The notes beneath the pieces are model-generated. The model saw nothing but the letters and a program-made list of their open reading frames with translations. It did not search any database and was not told where the DNA came from. Below are positions 25,302-32,874 of a DNA stretch of 62,865 bases, in pieces. Numbering within the stretch: the stretch's first letter is position 1; each line of letters opens with the position of its first letter. This DNA is from Phocaeicola faecicola (GTDB lineage Bacteria; Bacteroidota; Bacteroidia; Bacteroidales; Bacteroidaceae), in contig NZ_JABSOE010000023.1 of assembly GCF_013618865.1 (NCBI RefSeq), positions 1 to 62,865 of the forward strand, written 5' to 3'. The position numbers and the translations under genes are program-made.

Positions 25302-26312
25302 TTACTTATTCAAAGCAGTAGCAACGTCAACCGCACAAGCTACTGTACAACCTACCATCGGGTTGTTACCGATACCCAGGAATCCCATCATTTCTACGTG
25401 AGCAGGAACTGATGAAGAACCAGCGAACTGAGCATCTGAGTGCATACGACCCATAGTATCTGTCATACCGTAAGAAGCAGGACCAGCAGCCATGTTATCT
25501 GGGTGCAGTGTACGACCTGTACCACCACCAGAAGCTACTGAGAAGTATGGCTTACCAGCCAATACACGTTCTTTCTTGTATGTACCTGCAACCGGGTGCT
25601 GGAAACGAGTCGGGTTAGTAGAGTTACCTGTGATAGATACGTCTACACCTTCTTTCCACATGATAGCTACACCTTCGCGAACGTCGTCAGCTCCGTAGCA
25701 TTTTACTTTTGCACGAGGACCGTCTGAGTAAGCGATTTCCTGAACTACTTTCAGTTCACCAGTGTAGTAATCAAACTGAGTCTGAACGTATGTAAATCCG
25801 TTGATACGAGAGATGATCTGAGCAGCGTCTTTACCCAGACCGTTCAGGATACAACGCAAAGGTTCTTTACGAACTTTGTCTGCTTTTGCAGCGATCTTGA
25901 TAGCACCTTCAGCAGCAGCGAATGATTCGTGACCTGCCAGGAATGCGAAACATTTAGTTTCTTCGCGCAGCAACATAGCAGCCAGGTTACCGTGACCGAG
26001 ACCTACTTTACGGTCGTCAGCAACTGAACCCGGGATACAGAATGACTGCAAACCGATACCGATTGCTTCAGCAGCTTCAGCAGCGTTTTTGCAACCTTTC
26101 TTCAATGCGATAGCACAACCTACTACGTATGCCCATTTTGCATTTTCGAAGCAGATAGGCTGAGTTTCTTCACAAGTTTTATAAGGATCAAGACCATACT
26201 GTTCGCAGATAGCGTTAGCTTCTTCGATGTCTTTGATACCGTTTTCGTTCAAAGCAGCAAGAATCTGTTTGATACGACGGTCCTGGCTTTCAAATTTTAC
26301 TTCTCTAATCAT
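25302..26312 (-). CDS. GGGtGRT protein
   Basis: A 336-residue cytoplasmic protein carrying the family-defining GGGTGRT (about residues 256-262), preceded by PYFSVAS. It has several conserved Cys (CEQYG, CEETQPIC, CYGADD, GCTVACAV) that could hold metal. The family is widespread in anaerobes and is regularly found next to an iron-sulfur scaffold-like gene, as here with a 20-base gap. Its biochemical role is not established. The codon bias is strong and G/C-ended, as in highly expressed genes. Confidence 0.85.
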   Translation of the reverse strand: MIREVKFESQDRRIKQILAALNENGIKDIEEANAICEQYGLDPYKTCEETQPICFENAKWAYVVGCAIALKKGCKNAAEAAEAIGIGLQSFCIPGSVADDRKVGLGHGNLAAMLLREETKCFAFLAGHESFAAAEGAIKIAAKADKVRKEPLRCILNGLGKDAAQIISRINGFTYVQTQFDYYTGELKVVQEIAYSDGPRAKVKCYGADDVREGVAIMWKEGVDVSITGNSTNPTRFQHPVAGTYKKERVLAGKPYFSVASGGGTGRTLHPDNMAAGPASYGMTDTMGRMHSDAQFAGSSSVPAHVEMMGFLGIGNNPMVGCTVACAVDVATALNK

Positions 26313-26332
26313 AATGTTCTTTCCTCCTTATA

Positions 26333-27034
26333 TTATTCGTGACGTGGGTCAATATGTTTAACTGCACCTTGTTCTGCTGTGAAGCGTCCGTAAGTACCTG
26401 TTACTTTCTTCAAAGCTTCGTTTGCGTCAGTGCCTTTCTTGATCTCATCCATGAACTTGCCCAGGTGAACGAATTCGTATCCGCAGATTTCGTCGTTCTT
26501 GTCAAGAGCGATAGTTTTGATATAGCCTTCAGCCATTTCCAGGTAACGAGGACCTTTTGCCAAAGTACCGTACAGAGTACCTACCTGGCTGCGCAGACCT
26601 TTACCCAAGTCTTCCAGACCTGCACCGATCATCAGACCGCCTTCTGAGAAAGCTGACTGAGTACGTCCGTACACAATCTGCAAGAACAGTTCACGCATAG
26701 CTGTATTGATAGCGTCGCACACCAAGTCAGTGTTCAATGCTTCCAAGATGGTTTTTCCCGGCAGGATTTCAGATGCCATAGCAGCTGAGTGAGTCATACC
26801 AGAGCAACCGATAGTTTCAACCAATGCTTCCTGGATAACACCTTCCTTAACGTTCAGAGTCAGTTTACAAGCACCCTGCTGAGGAGCACACCAACCAATA
26901 CCGTGAGTCAAACCTGAAATGTCTTTGATTTCTTTTGATTTAACCCATTTTCCTTCTTCAGGAATTGGAGCTGGACCGTGGTTAGGTCCTTTTTTTACAA
27001 CACACATGTGTTCAACTTCGTGTGAATAAGTCAT
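26333..27034 (-). CDS. Iron-sulfur cluster assembly scaffold-like (NifU N-domain) protein
   Basis: A 233-residue protein related to the NifU/IscU scaffold. Conserved Cys are seen in GIGWCAPQQGACK (about residues 46-58) and ETIGCSGMTHS (about 74-84), in the positions expected for cluster-binding residues, and there is one near CDAINTAM. It would assemble or hand over Fe-S clusters. It is first in a two-gene operon with the GGGtGRT gene and has a near-perfect promoter (27114-27144). The C-terminal 60 residues go beyond the IscU core. Confidence 0.75.
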   Translation of the reverse strand: MTYSHEVEHMCVVKKGPNHGPAPIPEEGKWVKSKEIKDISGLTHGIGWCAPQQGACKLTLNVKEGVIQEALVETIGCSGMTHSAAMASEILPGKTILEALNTDLVCDAINTAMRELFLQIVYGRTQSAFSEGGLMIGAGLEDLGKGLRSQVGTLYGTLAKGPRYLEMAEGYIKTIALDKNDEICGYEFVHLGKFMDEIKKGTDANEALKKVTGTYGRFTAEQGAVKHIDPRHE

Positions 27035-27113
27035 ATTCTTTACGTTTTATTGGTAATAAAAAATAAGTATTTCGTAAACCACGAATTAGGGAATTTCTTC
27101 CGTAATCCAAACG

Positions 27114-27144
27114 CAAAGTTAGTTGTTTTATTTAGTTATGCAAC
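27114..27144 (-). promoter_or_regulatory. Promoter of the scaffold/GGGtGRT operon
   Basis: Read leftward: GTTG (27141-27144), a 19-base spacer, TAACTTTG (27114-27121). This is an excellent match to the Bacteroidetes consensus, 80 bases before the start. Confidence 0.8.
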
Positions 27145-27228
27145 GAACCCGACCAAACTTTTTCTTACATTTTAATGATATTTTTTTTCAAATCCGTTGT
27201 TTTGTAACCTCTGCATGACAAAATGTTT

Positions 27229-27257
27229 TTTGTTTATAAAAGAAACCGTTATCTTTG
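27229..27257 (+). promoter_or_regulatory. Promoter of the DMP19-like gene
   Basis: TTTG (27229-27232), a 17-base spacer and TATCTTTG (27250-27257), 55 bases before the start. It is divergent to the promoter at 27114-27144. Confidence 0.65.
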
Positions 27258-27311
27258 TGGTACAATTTATTTATCAACCGAATACCTGTTGTTGGGTAGC
27301 AATTTTTTAGT

Positions 27312-27830
27312 ATGACGATGGACGAAAAACGGATAGTTGTAACCGATGAGGCGCTTCGCCAGGGTGCGGAAGCCGGAATGGATGAATTTCTGAAGGTCTT
27401 TACCGACAAATACTTGGAGGTAACCGGAGGAGTGATCAATGCTGATACCATGCCGTTGCTGAACGGTTACCAGCATACGCTGATGGGATATCATATTTTC
27501 AGGGAGGAAGTCCTGGAGGGAGGATTTGTGCAACTGATCCAGAACGGGTACGGTCCTTATATTTTTGAGAATCCGTTTGCCAAGGCAATGCGTCTGTTTG
27601 GTGCGAAGGAGTTTTCGAAGCTGATTTACGAGGCCCGGAAAATCTACGATGCCCATAAGGCCGATCTGGAAAAGGAGTGTTCGGAGGAAGAGTTTATGGC
27701 AATGTATGAGCAGTATGAGGCTTTCGACGACCTGGAGGAGGCTTATATGGATATGGAGGAAATGGTTACGGCACAGGTGGCTGAGTATGTGGATGAGCAT
27801 TTGGAGTTGTTTGCAGAGATAGAAAAGTAA
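27312..27830 (+). CDS. DMP19/DUF4375-like protein
   Basis: A 172-residue acidic, helical, soluble protein. It has the look of the DMP19 family: a NGYQHTLMGYHIFREEVLEGGFVQLIQNGYGPYIFENPF block at about 50-88, with the conserved GGxxQ and NGxG elements, and an acidic C-terminal tail (EEAYMDMEEM). Some DMP19 proteins mimic DNA. Whether this one does is unknown, though the net negative charge is compatible. It stands alone with its own promoter. Confidence 0.65.
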   Translation: MTMDEKRIVVTDEALRQGAEAGMDEFLKVFTDKYLEVTGGVINADTMPLLNGYQHTLMGYHIFREEVLEGGFVQLIQNGYGPYIFENPFAKAMRLFGAKEFSKLIYEARKIYDAHKADLEKECSEEEFMAMYEQYEAFDDLEEAYMDMEEMVTAQVAEYVDEHLELFAEIEK

Positions 27831-27923
27831 AATTATAAGAAAAAATGTTTTTTTACATGCAGTATTTGACTCTTTTTTGCATTTTATCCTTAAAATAAAA
27901 TATATATAAAAGAAGTAAAGTAC

Positions 27924-28754
27924 ATGAAAAGAATTAAGTTGGCAGTGTGTGCTGCGGCACTGATGGCAATGATGGGATTCTCCTCTTGCCTGAACGGGGA
28001 TGTAAACACAACTCAGCAGTTGTCTCTTATTTTGAAGGCTGAAACAGATTACCTGGGTATTGAAACGTATTTTGTAGATGCATACGGTATTAAGTATAAA
28101 CCGGTTTCAACTACGCTGATCAACAAGGAAAGTGATTTTGCGGTGGTTCCTATGCAGTTTGATACCAGTACATTCAATGCACAGACCAGTTCTTATGACA
28201 TTACATTGCTGGGCGAACCGTCTTTCCTGAAGGGATTGAGAATTAACGGTGAGGCAAGTACTGTTCCAGATCCTCAGACATTAACTGCTGCGCTGAATCT
28301 GGTGGACGACGGTTATACGAGAGGTACTGTATGGGGTAAGAACGAATACTTGATTTTACCGATCATCTTCCCGATCAACAAGGATGTGGATCTGAGCGAC
28401 CAGACTGAATTGAAGAATGAGCTGAGCAAGCATCATTTTAACATTACGTTTGATCCTGAAAAAATGCTGTCGGAAGATGGTGATTCTCTGAAACTGAAAC
28501 TGACTTATACCGTAGACGGTGTGGACGATGCAGAAGAATATGCTAAGACATATACACAGACTGTAGCCGATACACGTTATTCTTATATGTATGCTTCTCT
28601 GAATCCGGTATATGGCATACTTGATGAAGACCAGCAGAAGAAGGTTAAGTGGATCAGAATGGAGTTTGAAGATTCCAAGAATGACAAGCCGACTGTGAAA
28701 CCTGAAGAAAAGAATATCGTAGCCAGATCTTATCAGTTGTATCAGGAACAGTAA
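27924..28754 (+). CDS. Surface lipoprotein of unknown function
   Basis: A 276-residue protein with a lipoprotein signal peptide: MKRIKLAVCAAALMAMMGFSSC, with the lipid-carrying Cys at about 22. The acid residues just after it (LNGDV) fit a Bacteroidetes exported lipoprotein. The rest is beta-rich, resembling NigD-like lipoproteins in length and layout, but that is only a similarity of style. It stands alone between the DMP19-like and Yip1-like genes. Confidence 0.65.
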   Translation: MKRIKLAVCAAALMAMMGFSSCLNGDVNTTQQLSLILKAETDYLGIETYFVDAYGIKYKPVSTTLINKESDFAVVPMQFDTSTFNAQTSSYDITLLGEPSFLKGLRINGEASTVPDPQTLTAALNLVDDGYTRGTVWGKNEYLILPIIFPINKDVDLSDQTELKNELSKHHFNITFDPEKMLSEDGDSLKLKLTYTVDGVDDAEEYAKTYTQTVADTRYSYMYASLNPVYGILDEDQQKKVKWIRMEFEDSKNDKPTVKPEEKNIVARSYQLYQEQ

Positions 28755-28873
28755 GATATTGTTTTTTAAGGCTGAAATGCCGTGCAGACCGGATAAGGGA
28801 ATGTGAAAACGTTCTTTTATCCGGTTTGTCGTTTATTGAGGGATAATATATAATAGGTATTGTTCTTTTTTTG

Positions 28874-28881
28874 TACATTTG
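28874..28881 (+). promoter_or_regulatory. -7 box before the Yip1-like/smpB genes
   Basis: TACATTTG, 42 bases before the start. A matching -33 element is not clear. Confidence 0.45.
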
Positions 28882-28922
28882 CATTCTGTCTGATTGTATA
28901 ACCAATTAAAAATTGAATAACA

Positions 28923-29492
28923 TTGAATTACAAAGATTTGTTTCAGCAGGTGGTTGCCTTGCTTTCGGCTCCGGGTAAGGCGTGGGATGAAATTGCCGAA
29001 CGCGGAAGATTCAAGGAGGTGGCACCTGCATTTGTTTATCCGCTGATCGGTTTGTGCGGGCTGTCTACTTTTATCGGGGCATTTGTGGGAAAAGGGATGA
29101 ATGCCGATGTCTTTCAGGTAGCGCTTACACAGTGTTGTGCGGTTGCAGTGGCATTGTTCGGAGGCTTTTTCCTGGCTGCCTATCTGATGGGACGTCTGCA
29201 TATGCGCTGGCTGAGACAGCGTGTCGATCCGGATGTGATGCTGACTTTTGTGGGCTATTCGATGGTGGTGACGCTGGTCCTGGATATTGTCAGCGGACTG
29301 TTGTCGATTGCGCTGCTGCACTGGATACTTCAGATCTATACGTTTGTGGTAGTATATGAAGGAGGACGACGGCTGCTCAAAGTGAGTGAGGATAAGCAAA
29401 CGGTATGGACGGTGTTGGCTACGCTGACGATTTTGGTCTGTCCGGCCGTCATTGAGTTTTTGTTTAACAGATTATCCGTGATTTTGAACTGA
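28923..29492 (+). CDS. Yip1-family inner-membrane protein
   Basis: A 189-residue membrane protein with about five transmembrane segments (about residues 39-56, 66-90, 107-127, 130-147, 163-183), after a cytoplasmic N-terminus with the [12 protein letters not shown] box common in bacterial Yip1-domain proteins. The frame starts with TTG at 28923 (NYKDLF). No ATG precedes the first membrane segment, so TTG is the likely start. Its last base overlaps the first base of smpB, so the two are coupled. The function of bacterial Yip1 proteins is not established. Confidence 0.7.
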   Translation: MNYKDLFQQVVALLSAPGKAWDEIAERGRFKEVAPAFVYPLIGLCGLSTFIGAFVGKGMNADVFQVALTQCCAVAVALFGGFFLAAYLMGRLHMRWLRQRVDPDVMLTFVGYSMVVTLVLDIVSGLLSIALLHWILQIYTFVVVYEGGRRLLKVSEDKQTVWTVLATLTILVCPAVIEFLFNRLSVILN

Positions 29493-29950
29493 TGAAAACA
29501 AGTAATAACCAGATTAACATCAAGAACAAGCGGGCTTCGTTCGACTATGAGTTTATCGATACCTATACGGCTGGAATCGTGCTGACGGGTACTGAGATCA
29601 AGTCCATACGTTTGGGTAAAGCCAGCTTGGTCGATACGTTCTGCTATTTTGCCAAAGGGGAACTTTGGGTGAAAAACATGCATATTGCAGAGTATTTCTA
29701 TGGTTCGTACAATAATCACCTGGCCCGTAGAGACCGGAAGTTGTTGCTGAACAAGAAGGAATTGCGTAAGCTGGAACGGGGAATCCGGGAAACGGGATTC
29801 ACGATCGTTCCGACCCGTCTGTTCATTAATGAGAAGGGACTGGCAAAGGTGGTGATTGCACTGGCAAAAGGTAAGAAGCAGTACGATAAACGGGAGGCGC
29901 TGAAGGAAAAGGACGACAAGCGCATGATGGACCGTATGTTCAAACGCTAG
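29492..29950 (+). CDS. smpB: SsrA-binding protein SmpB
   Basis: A 152-residue protein of normal family length. Landmarks are [29 protein letters not shown] (about 11-39), [21 protein letters not shown] (about 71-91) and the basic tail [10 protein letters not shown] (about 129-138), which inserts into the ribosome. It binds tmRNA and brings it to stalled ribosomes for trans-translation. The start overlaps the Yip1-like stop. metH follows about 100 bases later with a GC-rich hairpin between (CCGGAC/GTCCGG, 29972-29988). Confidence 0.95.
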   Translation: MKTSNNQINIKNKRASFDYEFIDTYTAGIVLTGTEIKSIRLGKASLVDTFCYFAKGELWVKNMHIAEYFYGSYNNHLARRDRKLLLNKKELRKLERGIRETGFTIVPTRLFINEKGLAKVVIALAKGKKQYDKREALKEKDDKRMMDRMFKR

Positions 29951-30047
29951 AGAGGCGTTGGAGTCTGCGTGCCGGACGGGAGGTCCGGAAGCAGGCGATT
30001 GAGAGAGTTTGGAAATTTTAGTGCGTGATAGAGAAAGCGTGTTTTTT

Positions 30048-32795
30048 ATGCTACAAGAACTGATACAAAAACGTATCCTGGTGCTCGACGGAGCAATGGG
30101 AACGATGATACAACAATATAATCTGTCGGAAGAGGATTTCCGGGGAGAGCGTTTCAAGGAGATTCCCGGACAGATGAGAGGTAACAATGATATGCTTTGT
30201 CTGACGCGTCCGGACGTGGTGGAGGAAATTCACCGCAAATATCTGGAGGCGGGGGCTGATATCATAGAAACGAATACCTTCAATGCCACTTCGGTATCGA
30301 TGGCCGATTATCACATGCAGCCGTATTGCCGGGAAATTAATCTGGCGGCCGCACGTTTGGCAAGGAAGATTGCTGATGAATATACGGCGATGAATCCTGA
30401 GAAGCCGCGCTTTGTGGCCGGAGCGGTAGGTCCTACCAACAAGACTTGTTCCATGAGTCCGGACGTGAATAATCCTGCGTTCCGGGCACTGACGTTTGAT
30501 GAACTGGAGGAGGCTTATTCCGAACAGATGGAGGCTTTGCTGGAAGGTGGCGTGGATACTCTTCTGATTGAGACCATTTTTGATACGCTGAATGCCAAAG
30601 CGGCCATATGTGCGGCCGAAAAGTCCATGGAGAAAATGGGCAGAAAGGTGCCTTTGATGCTTTCGGTAACGGTTTCGGATGTGGCCGGACGTACGTTGTC
30701 GGGACAGACCCTGGAGGCTTTCCTGGCGTCGGTACAGCATGCGGATATTTTCTCTGTAGGCTTGAACTGTTCTTTTGGTGCCAAACAGTTGAAACCCTTC
30801 CTGGAACAGCTGGCCCGTCGTGCGCCTTATTACATCAGTGCGTATCCGAATGCCGGATTGCCGAACAGCATGGGACTGTATGACCAGTCGCCGGAAGAGA
30901 TGGCTGCCGAGGTTAAGGAATATATTGACGAAGGGCTGGTAAATATCATCGGCGGATGCTGTGGTACGACCGAAGCTTATATTGCACGCTATCAGGAACT
31001 GATAAAGGGGGCACGTCCGCATTGTCCGGCTGCTCCTTCCGAAAACCTGTGGTTGTCGGGACTGGAACTGATGGAGTTTACTCCGGAAATTAATTTTGTA
31101 AATGTGGGTGAGCGTTGTAATGTGGCTGGTTCCCGTAAGTTCTTGCGTCTGATCAACGAAAAGAAATACGAAGAGGCGCTGACCATTGCACGCCAGCAGG
31201 TAGAAGACGGGGCGCTGGTCATTGATGTGAATATGGATGACGGATTGCTGGATGCGGTACAGGAAATGACGGTTTTCCTGAACCTGATTGCTTCCGAACC
31301 GGATATAGCCCGTGTACCGGTGATGATCGACTCTTCGAAATGGGAGGTCATTGAAGCGGGACTGAAGTGCGTACAGGGAAAATGCATTGTCAACTCCATT
31401 TCTTTGAAAGAAGGGGAGGAGCTCTTTGTGGAGCATGCCCGGAAGGTAAAGCGTTACGGAACGGCTGTCATTGTCATGGCTTTTGATGAGCGGGGACAGG
31501 CGGATACGTATGAGCGGAAGATCGAGATTTGCTCACGTGCCTATCGGATTCTGACGGAAAAGGTCGGTTTCCGTCCGCAGGACATCATTTTCGACCCGAA
31601 TGTGCTGGCGGTGGCTACCGGAATAGAGGAGCATAATAACTATGCCGTCGATTTTATCAAGGCTACCGGATGGATTCGTCGGAATTTGCTGGGAGCTCAC
31701 GTAAGCGGAGGGGTAAGCAACCTTTCTTTCTCTTTCCGTGGAAATAATTATATCCGTGAGGCAATGCATGCGGTTTTCCTTTATCATGCCATCCGTGAAG
31801 GTATGGATATGGGCATCGTCAATCCGGCTGCTTCGGTATTGTATACCGATATTCCTGCAGATGTGCTCGAGCGGATTGAGGATGTGGTATTGAACCGCCG
31901 TAGTGATGCGGCCGAACGTCTGATTGAGGTGGCTGAGCAGTTGAAAGCTGACAAGGAGTCGAAGGGAGCCGGAGCTGCTGCTACTTCGCATTTGTCGTGG
32001 CGTGAAGGTACGACGGTAGAGGAACGTCTGCAGTATGCATTGGTTAAAGGACTGGGAGATTATCTGGACGAGGACTTGCATGAGGCACTGGAGCGTTATC
32101 CGAATGCTGTGAGCATTATCGAAGGTCCTTTGATGGCAGGCATGAATCATGTCGGCGACTTGTTTGGAGCGGGTAAGATGTTCCTGCCGCAGGTGGTAAA
32201 GACTGCACGTACCATGAAAAAGGCCGTAGCGGTGCTGCAGCCTTATATTGAAGCCGAGAAGGAAGAAGGAAAGGCTTCTGCCGGAAAAGTCCTCCTGGCT
32301 ACGGTGAAGGGAGATGTACATGATATCGGTAAAAACATTGTCGGGGTAGTGATGGCCTGCAACGGTTATGAGATTATCGATTTGGGTGTCATGGTACCGG
32401 CCGACCGTATCGTGGAGACGGCTATTCGGGAGAAGGTGGATATCGTGGGACTCAGTGGACTGATTACGCCTTCCCTGGAAGAGATGGTGCATGTGGTGAC
32501 GGAAATGGAACGGGCCGGGCTGGATATTCCGGTACTGATTGGAGGTGCTACTACATCGAAACTGCATACGGCTTTGAAGATTGCTCCCGTATACCACGCT
32601 CCGGTGGTGTATATGAAGGATGCGTCACAGAATGCCCATGTAGCTGCCCGTCTGATGAATCCGGATTTGCGTGCGGTTTTTGCGGATGAACTGGACCGGG
32701 AGTACCACGAACTGAGAGAGAAGAATGCGGTACGTAAGGTACAGACGGTTTCCATGGAAGAGGCTCGCAAGAATCGTCTGAACTTGTGGGATTGA
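30048..32795 (+). CDS. metH: Cobalamin-dependent methionine synthase lacking the activation domain
   Basis: A roughly 915-residue enzyme that transfers the methyl group of 5-methyltetrahydrofolate to homocysteine through B12. Domains in order: homocysteine-binding barrel (about 1-325), with zinc Cys in LNCSFG (about 242) and GGCCGTT (about 305); pterin-binding barrel (about 345-610, FVNVGERCNVAGS); B12 cap helices (about 640-735); and B12 domain with the axial-ligand motif GDVHDIGKN (about 756). The protein ends soon after (KNRLNLWD), so the AdoMet-binding reactivation domain of about 330 residues in E. coli MetH is absent. No stop or frameshift scar is seen. I chose the ATG at 30048 (MLQELIQK); the frame extends upstream to a TTG at 30009. 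Confidence 0.92.
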   Translation: MLQELIQKRILVLDGAMGTMIQQYNLSEEDFRGERFKEIPGQMRGNNDMLCLTRPDVVEEIHRKYLEAGADIIETNTFNATSVSMADYHMQPYCREINLAAARLARKIADEYTAMNPEKPRFVAGAVGPTNKTCSMSPDVNNPAFRALTFDELEEAYSEQMEALLEGGVDTLLIETIFDTLNAKAAICAAEKSMEKMGRKVPLMLSVTVSDVAGRTLSGQTLEAFLASVQHADIFSVGLNCSFGAKQLKPFLEQLARRAPYYISAYPNAGLPNSMGLYDQSPEEMAAEVKEYIDEGLVNIIGGCCGTTEAYIARYQELIKGARPHCPAAPSENLWLSGLELMEFTPEINFVNVGERCNVAGSRKFLRLINEKKYEEALTIARQQVEDGALVIDVNMDDGLLDAVQEMTVFLNLIASEPDIARVPVMIDSSKWEVIEAGLKCVQGKCIVNSISLKEGEELFVEHARKVKRYGTAVIVMAFDERGQADTYERKIEICSRAYRILTEKVGFRPQDIIFDPNVLAVATGIEEHNNYAVDFIKATGWIRRNLLGAHVSGGVSNLSFSFRGNNYIREAMHAVFLYHAIREGMDMGIVNPAASVLYTDIPADVLERIEDVVLNRRSDAAERLIEVAEQLKADKESKGAGAAATSHLSWREGTTVEERLQYALVKGLGDYLDEDLHEALERYPNAVSIIEGPLMAGMNHVGDLFGAGKMFLPQVVKTARTMKKAVAVLQPYIEAEKEEGKASAGKVLLATVKGDVHDIGKNIVGVVMACNGYEIIDLGVMVPADRIVETAIREKVDIVGLSGLITPSLEEMVHVVTEMERAGLDIPVLIGGATTSKLHTALKIAPVYHAPVVYMKDASQNAHVAARLMNPDLRAVFADELDREYHELREKNAVRKVQTVSMEEARKNRLNLWD

Positions 32796-32834
32796 GAAGA
32801 ATCGTCTGAAGAATTTTAGATAGACTTATATATG

Positions 32835-32870
32835 ACAGAGGCTGTCTCCGGTGACGGGGACAGCCTCTGT
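32835..32870. terminator. Terminator between convergent metH and GH2 genes
   Basis: ACAGAGGCTGTC and GACAGCCTCTGT form a perfect 12-bp stem around a 12-base loop, between stop codons at 32795 and 32875. T-runs are short, so it may slow both convergent transcripts. Confidence 0.7.
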
Positions 32871-32874
32871 GGGT

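Noticed and set aside
25302..27034. The outer element extending into the GGGtGRT/scaffold operon
   Set aside because: These genes have core-genome codon use, a consensus promoter and their own terminator, and this pair is commonly found together in Bacteroidales chromosomes.
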